Assembly: GCA_024403715.1 (NCBI GenBank) | Contig: JAKSRJ010000011.1 | Span: forward strand, 1 to 64,000 | From: Saccharofermentans sp. | GTDB lineage: Bacteria > Bacillota > Clostridia > Saccharofermentanales > Saccharofermentanaceae | Length of the DNA stretch: 64,000 nt | Direction of reading: 5' to 3' | Part shown: piece after piece, positions 18,162 to 27,078 of the stretch | Layout: each line of letters opens with the position of its first letter | Numbering within the stretch: the stretch's first letter is position 1 | Translations under genes and position numbers: made by a program | Notes under the pieces: generated by a model | The model's database searches: none | Seen by the model: only the letters and a program-made list of their open reading frames with translations | What the model was told of the DNA's origin: nothing

Positions 18162-19697
18162 ATGGAACAGTTTTTGAGTAATTTAACTTCAATTAACGAT
18201 GCTGTAAATAGTTTTGCCTGGGGTTGGTTCGGATTGATTCTCCTCTTAGGAACTGGATTGATCTGCACTTGTATTACTAAGGCATTCCAGATTACACATC
18301 TTCCACACTGGTGGAGAAAAACAATCGGTTCAGTATTCAGTAAAGACGCTCATAAGAAAAATGAAGTCGGTGCTGTATCTCAGTTCCAGGCTCTCTGTAC
18401 AGCTTTGGCTGCTACTATCGGTACAGGTAATATCGCTGGTGTTGCTGCTGCTATCTGTGTAGGTGGTCCTGGTGCAGTATTCTGGATGTGGATGGCTGCA
18501 TTCCTCGGAATGATGACTAACTATTCTGAGAATATTCTTGGTATTTACTACAGACGTAGAAATGCTGAGAATGAGTGGTCTGGTGGTGCTATGTACTACT
18601 TGGAAGATGGTCTTGGTTCTTACAAGGGCATGAAGAAGGTTGGTAAGGTTCTTGCTATTATCTTCGCTGTATTTGCTGTTCTTGCATCTTTCGGTATTGG
18701 TAATATGGGCCAGATTAATAAGATTACTCTTAATATTGAGTCTGCTTTCTTCTCAAGCGTTAGTGCACCTGAGTTCTTGGGCGTATCTGTTGTAAACTGG
18801 GTAATCGGTATCGTACTCATGGTTATCGGTGGCTTCATCATCTTAGGTGGTCTTAAGAGAATTGCTGCATTTGCTGAGAAGGTCGTTCCTTTTATGGCTC
18901 TTGTTTATGTAATTGGTGCTCTTATCATCGTGTTCGTGCACATCTCTAGCCTTGGTGCTATCTTTGCTGCTATCTTCAAGTTCGCTTGGGGTGTTAAGGC
19001 AGTAGAGGGTGCTGCAGCTGGTATCGTAATTAAGGAAGTTATTAAGGCTGGTTGTAAGCGTGGTGTATTCTCCAACGAGGCAGGTCTTGGTTCTTCAGTT
19101 ATGGTTCACTCTAACTCCACTGTTAAGGAGCCAGTTAAGCAGGGCCTCTGGGGTATCTTCGAAGTATTTGCTGATACAATCGTTGTATGTACAATGACAG
19201 CTATCGTAGTTCTTTCTTCTGGTGCTATTGACCTTGTAACAGGTATCACAGCAGAAGGTACTAATGATGCTACTTTGGTAGCTCAGTCTTTTGGTAATGT
19301 ATTTGGTAAGCCAGGTGAGTGGTTTATCGCTGTTGCTGTATTGCTCTTTGCATTTACAACAGTAATGGGTTGGTCACACTATGGCTCTAAGTCTGTTGAG
19401 TATTTGGCAGGCGTTAAGGGTGCTAAAATCTATCGCGTTATCTTCGTTATCATGATGATTTCCGGTGCTGTTATGAAGTCTTCTTTGGCATGGGATATCT
19501 CCGATACATTTAATGGTCTCATGATGATTCCTAACTTGATTGGTGTTCTTTCCCTTACACCACTTGTAATCAAGCTTACAAATAACTATGTTGCTCGTAA
19601 AATTAAGGGCGACACATCTGTTGAGCCAATGCTTTCTTATGATTCTGCTATTCAGGCAGAGCATGCAAAGTTTGTTAAGGAGACAGGTGAGGATTAA
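18162..19697 (+). CDS. Sodium:alanine/glycine symporter (AGCS family)
   Basis: A 511-residue protein with about ten or eleven membrane helices. The family signature LAATIGTGNIAGVAAAICVGGPGAVFW is present near residue 85, followed by MTNYSENILGIYYR, which is also characteristic. AGCS transporters import alanine or glycine with sodium. AAGGAG five bases before the ATG at 18162 sets the start; an in-frame ATG 66 bases earlier falls in the promoter region and is rejected. Single-gene transcription unit, flanked by terminators on both sides. Confidence 0.93.
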   Translation: MEQFLSNLTSINDAVNSFAWGWFGLILLLGTGLICTCITKAFQITHLPHWWRKTIGSVFSKDAHKKNEVGAVSQFQALCTALAATIGTGNIAGVAAAICVGGPGAVFWMWMAAFLGMMTNYSENILGIYYRRRNAENEWSGGAMYYLEDGLGSYKGMKKVGKVLAIIFAVFAVLASFGIGNMGQINKITLNIESAFFSSVSAPEFLGVSVVNWVIGIVLMVIGGFIILGGLKRIAAFAEKVVPFMALVYVIGALIIVFVHISSLGAIFAAIFKFAWGVKAVEGAAAGIVIKEVIKAGCKRGVFSNEAGLGSSVMVHSNSTVKEPVKQGLWGIFEVFADTIVVCTMTAIVVLSSGAIDLVTGITAEGTNDATLVAQSFGNVFGKPGEWFIAVAVLLFAFTTVMGWSHYGSKSVEYLAGVKGAKIYRVIFVIMMISGAVMKSSLAWDISDTFNGLMMIPNLIGVLSLTPLVIKLTNNYVARKIKGDTSVEPMLSYDSAIQAEHAKFVKETGED

Positions 19698-19723
19698 TAT
19701 TAATTCTTAACTAAGTAATACAT

Positions 19724-19757
19724 TAGCGCTCGTCAAATATGGCGAGCGCTATTCTTA
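19724..19757 (+). terminator. Rho-independent terminator after symporter
   Basis: Stem TAGCGCTCG (19724-19732) pairs perfectly with CGAGCGCTA (19743-19751); 10-nt loop; followed by TTCTTAT. Confidence 0.75.
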
Positions 19758-19821
19758 TGTTCAAACTTTATTTGCATTTATGCTTGTATTTTAATTAAGT
19801 TTTAAAACATTCAGTTGGCTA

Positions 19822-19850
19822 TTGAAGTCATAAAGAACAACCTATAAAAT
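19822..19850 (+). promoter_or_regulatory. Promoter of the first pilin gene
   Basis: TTGAAG (19822-19827), 17-bp spacer, TAAAAT (19845-19850). Transcription would start about 40 bases before the pilin ATG. Confidence 0.55.
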
Positions 19851-19897
19851 GTACGCGTAATTATAAGATTAGATTCGTATAGCAAGGGAATTATTAT

Positions 19898-20269
19898 ATG
19901 AAGAAGATTAATCGTAATAAGAAGGGATTTACACTTGCAGAGTTGCTAGTTGTTGTTGCAATTATCGGTGTTCTGGTTGGTGTATCAATACCAATATTCA
20001 CATCACAGCTTGCAAAGTCTCGTCAAGCTACTAATATGGCTAACCTTCGTGCAGCTAAGGCTGCTGCGATTAGTGAGTATATGACTAATTCTCGAACAGG
20101 AGATTATACTTATACATATGATGTAGAGCAGGGAACTGTTACAGGTGTAGAGGGTGGAAGAGCTGGTTCGATTACTGCGATTGATGAGACAGTAGACTCG
20201 ACTCAGGTATACGCTACAATTACAGTTCATATTACAGGCGAAGGTATTGCTTCGATGTCGATGTCTTAA
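19898..20269 (+). CDS. Type IV prepilin (main pilin candidate)
   Basis: A 123-residue class-III signal prepilin. The leader is short and basic (MKKINRNKKG) and is cut between G and F of KKGFTLAELL; the E at mature position 5 is present. The hydrophobic helix (FTLAELLVVVAIIGVLVGVSI) is followed by a compact domain of about 90 residues with no cysteine pair. It has its own promoter and is followed by a strong terminator, so it can be expressed at high level apart from the assembly genes, as expected of a main subunit. Its N-terminal half resembles the oppositely oriented pilin at 20322-20840 (both contain SIPIFTSQ). Confidence 0.88.
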   Translation: MKKINRNKKGFTLAELLVVVAIIGVLVGVSIPIFTSQLAKSRQATNMANLRAAKAAAISEYMTNSRTGDYTYTYDVEQGTVTGVEGGRAGSITAIDETVDSTQVYATITVHITGEGIASMSMS

Positions 20270-20289
20270 TTGATAGAAATTGATACTTT

Positions 20290-20317
20290 AAAAGCTGGGA
20301 TTAATCCCAGCTTTTTG
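20290..20317. terminator. Bidirectional terminator between convergent pilin genes
   Basis: AAAAGCTGGGA (20290-20300) pairs perfectly with TCCCAGCTTTT (20305-20315) around a TTAA loop. The stem is flanked by A-run and T-run, so it works for both the plus-strand pilin and the minus-strand pilin that end on either side of it. Confidence 0.88.
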
Positions 20318-20321
20318 TTTG

Positions 20322-20840
20322 TTATTCTTCCATTAATTCTAGTTGAACTAGAGGTGCACCTGAGGTGGATGGTGTAACGTCTGTAGCAGGTGCATTAGGA
20401 GATGTTTCCCACCAGGCACTCATATCTCCATTTATAAATTGAATTACCACGAATCCACTTTCTCCAGAATCATTACACGGATAGTTGTATCCCATGTTAT
20501 AGACTAGTCCGTTCCAATCATCACTGGAAGATAATCCGTAACCTTCAGGGATGGTGAACTTACCTTCTGCATATTCTTGTACCATACCTGTGGATGCATC
20601 AAATATATATGTGATAGTCCCATTTCTCGCACTAGTAGGAAGAGCATAGTAGGCAGTGATAGCACTGTGACAAGCTGAACTATAATTATCAATATCTGAA
20701 TTGCGTCTAGCTGTTTTGATTTGAGATGTAAAAATTGGAATAGAAACAGTAGCCAAAACAACTAATATCGCGACTACGATAAGTACTTCTGCGAGAGAAA
20801 AACCCCGCTTATTAATGATGTTGTTATGTACTCGTCTCAT
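20322..20840 (-). CDS. Type IV prepilin, inverted relative to the locus
   Basis: A 172-residue prepilin with leader ending INKRG and cleavage before FSLAEVLIVVAIL; Glu5 is present. The mature domain is larger than that of the pilin at 19898 and ends in a Thr/Pro/Ser-rich tail. One likely disulfide pair could involve the Cys near residue 57 and the one in YPCNDSGESG. It is the only minus-strand gene inside the pilus locus. No ribosome binding site precedes the ATG; instead an 8-bp inverted repeat lies there (20844-20865). The coding frame is intact and the pilin motif well kept, so it is unlikely to be a decayed gene. It may be weakly or conditionally expressed. Confidence 0.82.
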   Translation of the reverse strand: MRRVHNNIINKRGFSLAEVLIVVAILVVLATVSIPIFTSQIKTARRNSDIDNYSSACHSAITAYYALPTSARNGTITYIFDASTGMVQEYAEGKFTIPEGYGLSSSDDWNGLVYNMGYNYPCNDSGESGFVVIQFINGDMSAWWETSPNAPATDVTPSTSGAPLVQLELMEE

Positions 20841-20843
20841 ATT

Positions 20844-20865
20844 CTATGTTTAATACAAAACATAG
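20844..20865. repeat. Inverted repeat upstream of the inverted pilin
   Basis: CTATGTTT (20844-20851) and AAACATAG (20858-20865) are perfect complements with a 6-nt spacer. The repeat begins 3 bases before the pilin ATG, where a ribosome binding site would be. On the minus strand TTGACC (20870-20865) overlaps its outer edge. Confidence 0.6.
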
Positions 20866-20887
20866 GTCAATTCAATACGACTATGCC

Positions 20888-20909
20888 CTGTAAGAACGTT
20901 ATTTTACAG
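20888..20909. repeat. Second inverted repeat in the divergent pilus intergenic region
   Basis: CTGTAA (20888-20893) and TTACAG (20904-20909), 10-nt spacer. It lies midway between the divergent pilin gene and the minor-pilin operon, so it may be a regulator site. A TATAAT at 20973-20978 is a candidate -10 for the rightward operon, without a clear -35. Confidence 0.35.
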
Positions 20910-21008
20910 AATATAATAATGGCATTAACTAACATGTAACATAATTCATTTTTCTTTTACTATTGCTTTATTTATAATATTATTGATTATTTTTCGCGGA
21001 GCTTTAGC

Positions 21009-21584
21009 ATGAAGAAAATTCTTAAGAGTATTTCTTGTAAAACCGTAGGGGACGAGGGGTCCTCACTTGCTATCGCTCTTTTCTTTTTTCTTCTTTGTTC
21101 AATCCTTTGTGCTGGAATGTTAGGTATGGGATTGTCTCAGGTGAATTCTGCACACACTCTTATTTCTAATGCTGATAACTTTGATATTAATGCAGTTAAT
21201 CCCGCTGTAAAAACTATGATTAGCAAATATATGAATCAGATAATCGAATCTGGTGTTAGGTATTACCCTGAATATAATCGCGTTAATACTCATTCAGAGG
21301 ATTTGATTGGTCTGGTAGTAGAAGACTTATGTAATACAGTTCATGAGACTTCTAATACAGCTTCAAGATCATTAACAGTAGTGTTCGATGGTGTTACCGA
21401 CGATTTATCGTTACCTGCGCTTGTTGATGGAAGATATGGATTTGAATTAATAATTATGATGGATACTGATTACAATATTTCTTTTTGTACATATGGTTCT
21501 AGCGTATATGAGTTAATTCAAATTGCTCATATAGATGCAGTAACCTCAGATGAATTGGATTATTACGAGTGGTGTTTGCAGTGA
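21009..21584 (+). CDS. Minor pilin / PilX-like pilus assembly protein
   Basis: A 191-residue protein with one N-terminal hydrophobic helix beginning GDEGSSLAIALFFFLLCSILCAGML (about residues 15-40). This resembles clostridial PilX-like proteins that lie beside prepilin genes. The usual E at mature position 5 is absent, so ordinary prepilin processing is doubtful. The rest is soluble and would be outside the cell. First gene of the rightward pilus operon; start ATG has GGAG about 10 bases upstream. Confidence 0.6.
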   Translation: MKKILKSISCKTVGDEGSSLAIALFFFLLCSILCAGMLGMGLSQVNSAHTLISNADNFDINAVNPAVKTMISKYMNQIIESGVRYYPEYNRVNTHSEDLIGLVVEDLCNTVHETSNTASRSLTVVFDGVTDDLSLPALVDGRYGFELIIMMDTDYNISFCTYGSSVYELIQIAHIDAVTSDELDYYEWCLQ

Positions 21585-21922
21585 TTGATTTTTGGAAGAA
21601 CAACAAAGGGGAATCTCTAGCAGAGACGCTTATTGCATCTTTAATTATTGGCCTTGCCATGATTATGGTGCTCTCAATAAGTCAGGTTACATCGAGGCTT
21701 ACTAATCAAGCTGATTCTGATTTTTCAAATTATTATAATAAGATGAATCTATATGAGATGCTTGAATTGGAAAATCTAAATGACAGTAGCTATATATCTT
21801 CAACAACTGCATCAGCTACTTTATATGTTGATGGATATGAATTAGGGAGTGAGAATGTAGTTATATATACAGATACTAGAACAATTGATGGAATTTCAAT
21901 TAATTATAGTTTTATAGGTTGA
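21581..21922 (+). CDS. Type IV prepilin-like minor subunit
   Basis: A 113-residue protein with a leader ending NNKG and hydrophobic helix ESLAETLIASLIIGLAMIMVL. The E of the LAETL segment sits near the +5 region, so the prepilin type is supported although F at +1 is replaced by E. The start is taken as GTG 21581, which overlaps the previous TGA in a GTGA arrangement typical of translational coupling; GTG at 21569 is an alternative. It has a small soluble domain and no homology I can name. Probably one of the minor pilins that prime assembly. Confidence 0.65.
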   Translation: MIDFWKNNKGESLAETLIASLIIGLAMIMVLSISQVTSRLTNQADSDFSNYYNKMNLYEMLELENLNDSSYISSTTASATLYVDGYELGSENVVIYTDTRTIDGISINYSFIG

Positions 21923-21923
21923 T

Positions 21924-22367
21924 ATGAGAAAACTTAAGAAGACATATAATAAAAAGGGTTTTACGTTATCTGAGTTATTGATAACTATAGTGATTATGTC
22001 TTTTGTAGGTGTTGGCGCTGTAGGAGGAATAGCATTAATTCTTAGAATACATAATAGTACTGAACAGAAAAATAATGCGTTAATTCTCATGACAGTAACA
22101 GAACAGACTTTGTCTAGAAGTCTTAATAGACAAGATAGTGTAACATTAGTAAGTGAGGATACAGGAACTAAGTATCATATTGCTATTAATGGTGTACCAT
22201 TAGTATGTAGCCCAGATCCTAATATTGATGATGGATCTTATATAACTGTTGATGGTTTTATGTATACGGCTGCAACTAAAGTATATGAATATGATTTGGT
22301 AGTATATAGTGCTACTAATAACGAGATATTAAGACAGCACATTTTTATACATGTTAGTGCTAGATGA
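21924..22367 (+). CDS. Type IV prepilin-like minor subunit (PilW/ComGF-like)
   Basis: A 147-residue prepilin. Basic leader MRKLKKTYNKKG, then FTLSELLITIVIMSFVGVGAVGG, with F+1 and E+5 kept. The soluble part of about 115 residues contains an internal pattern TLSRSLNRQDSV and one Cys. It starts 1 base after the previous gene and is followed 15 bases later by pilB. The third minor-type subunit in a row supports a tip or priming complex. Confidence 0.78.
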   Translation: MRKLKKTYNKKGFTLSELLITIVIMSFVGVGAVGGIALILRIHNSTEQKNNALILMTVTEQTLSRSLNRQDSVTLVSEDTGTKYHIAINGVPLVCSPDPNIDDGSYITVDGFMYTAATKVYEYDLVVYSATNNEILRQHIFIHVSAR

Positions 22368-22382
22368 GAGAGGATTAATAAA

Positions 22383-24065
22383 GTGAAAAATAAACTTTTG
22401 GGCGAGATGTTGATAGATGCTAAGGTTCTCTCAGAGGCACAACTTGAAGAGGCTTTGGCTAAGCAAAGATTAACGGGAAAGAGACTTGGTGATCAGCTTA
22501 TTACAAGTGGAATGATTACTGAGCGTCAGTTTGTAGAAACTCTTCGCATGCAGCTTGGTGTAGATTATATCGATCTTAATCAAGCTCGTGTAGATCCATC
22601 TCTTGTTGATATGGTGCCTAAGGACATTGCTAGAAGTAACCGCCTAGTTCCTGTCAAAATGGATGGTAATACGCTTTATATTGCGATGGAAGATCCACTT
22701 AACTTCCGAGCAGTAGAAACTGTAAGAGACGTAACTAATAAGCGTATTATTCCTATGATTGCTTATTCTGAAGCAATAACTAGAACCTTATCTGTTTTAT
22801 ATGAGAATGAGGGTGCTGCCAAAGCTATCGAACAGATGCGTGAAGAGCAAAGCAAAACAGTTGTTACTGCAAATTCAGAGCTTCTAGCTACAACTGAAGC
22901 TGATACTACAACAGCAGGTCCAACTGTTCAGCTTGTTAATTCGCTTATAGAACGTGCTATAGCTGAAAAGGCTTCGGATATTCATTTCGAGCCAACAGCA
23001 GATAGAATTAACGTAAGAATTCGTGTTGATGGCCGACTTACTACTATGATGACAATACCAAAGGAGCTTCAAGCTTCTGTTATGTCTCGACTTAAGATTA
23101 TGGGTGGTATGAATATTACTGAGAGACGTATTCCTTTAGATGGACGTTCAGTAGTAAGAAGTGCTGATGGTACTTCGGTGGATCTTCGTCTTAATACTCT
23201 TCCTACTATTTTTGGAGAGAAGTGCGTTATCAGAATCCTTTGGCGTGACGAGTCTATTCTTAATCGTAAAGGTATTGGTATAACTGATAAGGATAACGAA
23301 CGTTTTGATAGAATTCTCAAGAATTCTTCTGGCATGATTTTGGTTGTAGGTCCTACGGGTTCTGGTAAGACATCTACTCTTTATACTATGATTAATGAGC
23401 TTCGTGATGAAGCCGTAAATATCATCTCGCTTGAAGATCCTGTTGAGTTTCAGATGCCAGGTGTAGTTCAGGTTGCTATTAATGAGAAGACGGGACTTAC
23501 ATTTGCAAGTTCTCTTCGTGCTTGCTTAAGACAGGATCCTGACGTTATATGTATCGGTGAGATACGTGATGGTGAGACCGCTGAGATTGCCATGCGTGCT
23601 GCTATGACAGGTCACCTTGTTTTTTCTACAGTACATACTGAGGACGCAGTTTCTGCTGTTGATAGACTTAAGGACTTAGGTGTCGAGCCATATCTAATTG
23701 CAGGTTCCGTAAGAGGAGTTATTTCTCAAAGGCTTGTCAGACGTGTATGTCCTAACTGCATGGAGGAGATTAATGGGGATCCATATGTTTTATCTCTCAT
23801 TGGACTTCCTAATGGTAAGTATTATCATGGAAAGGGATGTGAGCAGTGCTTTAATTCCGGCCTTCGTGGAAGAACTGGCGTGTTTGAGATTTTGACCATG
23901 GAGCCTGAACTTCGTGATGCTATCGCTGATGGTAAAAATGGTTCAGAACTTCGTAAGGCATTAGCTTCTACAAGCTTTACGTCTATGATTGAAAATGGTC
24001 GTGATTTGGTTAAGACGGGTGTAACAACACCTGAGGAATTATTAAGAGTTGTAGCAACAGTATAA
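22383..24065 (+). CDS. pilB: Type IV pilus assembly ATPase PilB (GspE family)
   Basis: A 560-residue extension ATPase with a GTG start. The N-terminal 150 residues are an MshEN-type domain (GEMLIDAKVLSEAQLEEAL...LGDQLITSGMITERQF), the region that binds c-di-GMP in some relatives. The ATPase core has Walker A GPTGSGKT (323-330), Asp box IISLEDPVEF, Walker B DPDVICIGEIRD and His box TGHLVFSTVHTEDA. The four-Cys zinc motif is complete (CPNC, later CEQC). It hydrolyses ATP to drive pilin polymerisation together with PilC. No PilT-like retraction ATPase follows. Confidence 0.95.
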   Translation: MKNKLLGEMLIDAKVLSEAQLEEALAKQRLTGKRLGDQLITSGMITERQFVETLRMQLGVDYIDLNQARVDPSLVDMVPKDIARSNRLVPVKMDGNTLYIAMEDPLNFRAVETVRDVTNKRIIPMIAYSEAITRTLSVLYENEGAAKAIEQMREEQSKTVVTANSELLATTEADTTTAGPTVQLVNSLIERAIAEKASDIHFEPTADRINVRIRVDGRLTTMMTIPKELQASVMSRLKIMGGMNITERRIPLDGRSVVRSADGTSVDLRLNTLPTIFGEKCVIRILWRDESILNRKGIGITDKDNERFDRILKNSSGMILVVGPTGSGKTSTLYTMINELRDEAVNIISLEDPVEFQMPGVVQVAINEKTGLTFASSLRACLRQDPDVICIGEIRDGETAEIAMRAAMTGHLVFSTVHTEDAVSAVDRLKDLGVEPYLIAGSVRGVISQRLVRRVCPNCMEEINGDPYVLSLIGLPNGKYYHGKGCEQCFNSGLRGRTGVFEILTMEPELRDAIADGKNGSELRKALASTSFTSMIENGRDLVKTGVTTPEELLRVVATV

Positions 24066-24080
24066 GGATAGGAGATTAAC

Positions 24081-25292
24081 TTGATTACTTATAAGTACAG
24101 TGCTCAAACTGCTTCTGGAGAGAAGAAGACCGACGTTATTGAAGCAGTCGATCAGTTTGATGCTGTCAGCAGAATCAAGGAACACTATCCTATTGTTTTA
24201 TCTATTGAAGAGGTAAAAAAGACTAAGGTAGATGAAGTTCTTGCTATCCAACTTACTAACCCAGTTACACCTAAGTATTTGTCATTGATGTGCAAGCAGT
24301 TTGCGATTATTTTGAAAGCTGGAATTCCTGTTGGGCAGAGCATAAGAATGGTCGCTTCACAGACAAAGAATAAGCACATTAAAGCAGAACTCATGAAAGC
24401 TTCTGAAGATGTGATGCGTGGAAATACACTTGCGAATTCTTTTAGGAAAAACTGTCCTGATTTCCCAGAGACTTTGATTGAGACTGTTAATAGTGGAGAG
24501 GTATCAGGTACTATCGATAAAGCTTTTGAAGCGCTGTCTAACTTATATGATAAGACATATAAGCTTAAGCAAAAAATTAGATCAGCATTTGCTTATCCTC
24601 TCTTTATTATTGCAATTGCAATTGTAGTTTTAATTATAGTAATGGCTTTTGTTGTTCCTAACCTTACTAAGTCGTTTATGACTTTGGGTGGTGAGCTACC
24701 GTTAATTACTCGAATTTTAATAGGCATGTCTCAGTTTTTTGCAAAATACTGGATGGTTATTTTTGCTGTAATAGCTGTAGGTATATTAATTCATTTCATT
24801 TATACACATACGGGTCAAGGAAAGCTTAATTGGGCTAAGTTTATGCTTAAAGCTCCTGTTGTAGGTAATCTTAATATTTTGCATGGTACTGAGCAGTTTT
24901 CTACAACAATGTCTTCAATGATTAAGTCTGGACTTATGCTAGACAGGGCACTAGAAGTAACTGCAAAAGTTATGGATAACTATGCTCTTAAGCAAGAAGT
25001 TGCTTCAATGGTTGATAAGATTAGAACAGGACATACTTTATCTGATTCAATCAACGCTAGTCCATATTTCCCAGATATTTTAAAAACAATGGTTGGTGTA
25101 GGAGAGCAAACAGGTGAGCTCGAGGTTACACTCGATACGATGACTGAATATTACTCTAATGAATATGACGTTGCTTCTAGTAAGACTTTATCAGTTCTTG
25201 AAAAAGTGATACTTATACTGTTAGCTTTATTTGCAGGTTTTATTGTAATTTCTATTTATTTACCTATGTTTACGATTTACGATTTGATGTAA
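24081..25292 (+). CDS. pilC: Type IV pilus inner-membrane platform protein PilC (GspF family)
   Basis: A 403-residue protein with a TTG start and AGGAG six bases before it. Two repeated GspF domains are visible: the first with FAIILKAGIPVGQSIRMVA (about 73-91) and the second with FSTTMSSMIKSGLMLDRALEVTA. Membrane helices lie near 165-190, 220-243 and 375-397. PilC is the rotating platform coupled to PilB. It lies between pilB and pilD with short gaps, so this is one operon. Confidence 0.95.
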   Translation: MITYKYSAQTASGEKKTDVIEAVDQFDAVSRIKEHYPIVLSIEEVKKTKVDEVLAIQLTNPVTPKYLSLMCKQFAIILKAGIPVGQSIRMVASQTKNKHIKAELMKASEDVMRGNTLANSFRKNCPDFPETLIETVNSGEVSGTIDKAFEALSNLYDKTYKLKQKIRSAFAYPLFIIAIAIVVLIIVMAFVVPNLTKSFMTLGGELPLITRILIGMSQFFAKYWMVIFAVIAVGILIHFIYTHTGQGKLNWAKFMLKAPVVGNLNILHGTEQFSTTMSSMIKSGLMLDRALEVTAKVMDNYALKQEVASMVDKIRTGHTLSDSINASPYFPDILKTMVGVGEQTGELEVTLDTMTEYYSNEYDVASSKTLSVLEKVILILLALFAGFIVISIYLPMFTIYDLM

Positions 25293-25305
25293 GGAGATAT
25301 TAATT

Positions 25306-26070
25306 ATGCCACTATTCGCTGATACGTTCATTGCTGTATATGTAATTACATTAGCTTTTATATTTGGCACAGTATTTGCAAGTTTTATTACTTGTACTGC
25401 AGGAAGAACTCTTGCTGGTGAGGATTGGACCAAGGGCTACTCGCACTGTGATACATGTGGTCATCAGTTGGGTGCTCTTGACTTGTTTCCTGTTTTATCT
25501 TGGCTTTTCCTCAAGGGTAAGTGCCGTTATTGTGGAGCTAAGGTTCCTGTTAGGTGCGTGCTATCTGAAGCTTTCTTAGGAATACTTTTTGTAGGTCTTG
25601 TTATTTCTCACGGTTTTATTGATGGAATAATGATTCGTAACTTGGTTTTGGCTGTTCTACTTATGGGTATTTCTTTTTGTGATATCGATGGACATGTCAT
25701 TCCTAATGGCTTTACTTTGGCAGTATTAATTTCTTGGATTATTACACTCCCGGTTATTCCAGGAGATTTAAGACTTTATACATTCGATGGATTAGTTGGC
25801 TGTGCCATTGTAAGTGTTATTTTGCTATTGGTTTCTTCAATAATTAAGGCAATGAAGAAGACTCCTGCAATAGGAGGCGGAGATTTAAAACTATTTGCTG
25901 TTCTCCCACTTTACACAGGTATTATGGGTAGCCTTTTAACATTAATTCTTACATGTGTATTCGGATTAGTTGTGGCTTTGGTTAAGAAGACAAATAAGAT
26001 TGCACTAGCGCCTGCAATTAGTATTGCATGTGTAATAAGTCTTGTCGTTATGGATCTCGGGTTTATCTAA
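25306..26070 (+). CDS. pilD: Prepilin peptidase / N-methyltransferase
   Basis: A 254-residue bifunctional membrane aspartyl protease that cuts prepilin leaders and N-methylates the new N-terminus. The methyltransferase-linked zinc motif is intact: C48-x2-C51 and C73-x2-C76. The two catalytic Asp sites are present: FCDIDGHVIPN (about residue 126) and the GxGD-type GGGDLKLF (about residue 192). About seven or eight membrane helices. It would process the pilins encoded at 19898, 20322, 21581 and 21924. Confidence 0.95.
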   Translation: MPLFADTFIAVYVITLAFIFGTVFASFITCTAGRTLAGEDWTKGYSHCDTCGHQLGALDLFPVLSWLFLKGKCRYCGAKVPVRCVLSEAFLGILFVGLVISHGFIDGIMIRNLVLAVLLMGISFCDIDGHVIPNGFTLAVLISWIITLPVIPGDLRLYTFDGLVGCAIVSVILLLVSSIIKAMKKTPAIGGGDLKLFAVLPLYTGIMGSLLTLILTCVFGLVVALVKKTNKIALAPAISIACVISLVVMDLGFI

Positions 26071-26082
26071 GGAGGATATCCA

Positions 26083-27078
26083 GTGTCAAAAGCTGTTTTA
26101 GGAATTGATATTGGCGACTTCAGCATTAAGTGTGTTGAAATAAAAAAGGACAAAGTTGTTAGCTTTAAATCTATAGAGTTACCTGAAAATATGGTTGCAG
26201 ATGGTGAGATATTGTCTGTAGAAGCAATGGCTGAGTTTTTGAAAAATACTGTTAAGAAGCAGTTTAAGACTAGAGATGTCGCTGTAGTTATACCAGATAA
26301 CGTCACTTACATACGAAGACTTAAGTTCCCTTCTATGACGGTCGCACAGCTTAAGGTTAACTTGCCTTTCGAGTTTCATGATGTTGTTAAGGATGAACCA
26401 GATAAGTTTTCTTATGATTACTCAGTTGTTAACGCAGGGAGCTCTGACTCACAGCTAGAAGTAATAGCTGCAGCTATAAGAACGGAACTTGTAGATAAGT
26501 ATCAGGAAATATTTAAAAAAGCAGGTTTTAGAATTGTAATGCTTTCACCACGTGAGCTTTCGATTGGACCTTTGATTGAAACTGTATCTCCTATAGAAAC
26601 TGGCAAGGATTATGCCACAATTGATATTGGCTATAAGGTAACTAGAATCGATATTTTTAAAGGTGGAATATACGATTTAACAAGAACGATTGATGTTGGG
26701 ACAGAGGACTTAGAGAAGGTATGTTGCGATGTTTTGAAGTGCGAGAAGCGTATGGCTAAGTTTCATATTCGCGATAATACTAAGGATATTCTTAACATGG
26801 AAGAATCGTATAACGTATATGAATCTATTTCTGTTGAGGTTATGCGTTGTCTAAGATATTACTCATACGAGAATCCTAATAACTCTTTGGAGAGTATCTA
26901 TATTTACGGTGGTGGCGCGAAGGTAAAGCAGTTTAGTACGGCAATCGAGAGTTTGGTTCCGCTTTCTGTTATTGACTTAAGTACTTACGTCTCGAAATAC
27001 AATATGGATAATTCTCTTGGCGACGGTTTCTCTGCTACTGCTATAGGTCTTACTTATGGAGGTGCGCATGGCAAATAA
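26083..27078 (+). CDS. pilM: Type IV pilus assembly protein PilM
   Basis: A 331-residue actin-like ATPase. It begins with the phosphate-1 strand LGIDIGDFSIKCVEI, contains a second ASKHA strand YATIDIGYKVTRIDIF (about 185) and the adenosine motif SIYIYGGGAKVKQF. GTG start with GGAGG seven bases upstream. In other systems cytoplasmic PilM binds the N-terminal tail of PilN and links PilB/PilC to the PilNO complex. It overlaps pilN by 11 bases. Confidence 0.9.
   Translation: MSKAVLGIDIGDFSIKCVEIKKDKVVSFKSIELPENMVADGEILSVEAMAEFLKNTVKKQFKTRDVAVVIPDNVTYIRRLKFPSMTVAQLKVNLPFEFHDVVKDEPDKFSYDYSVVNAGSSDSQLEVIAAAIRTELVDKYQEIFKKAGFRIVMLSPRELSIGPLIETVSPIETGKDYATIDIGYKVTRIDIFKGGIYDLTRTIDVGTEDLEKVCCDVLKCEKRMAKFHIRDNTKDILNMEESYNVYESISVEVMRCLRYYSYENPNNSLESIYIYGGGAKVKQFSTAIESLVPLSVIDLSTYVSKYNMDNSLGDGFSATAIGLTYGGAHGK

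Noticed and set aside
19898-20840. Invertible pilin switch
   Set aside because: The two pilin genes face each other, but their DNA sequences are quite different and no matching recombination repeats flank them; no recombinase gene is nearby.
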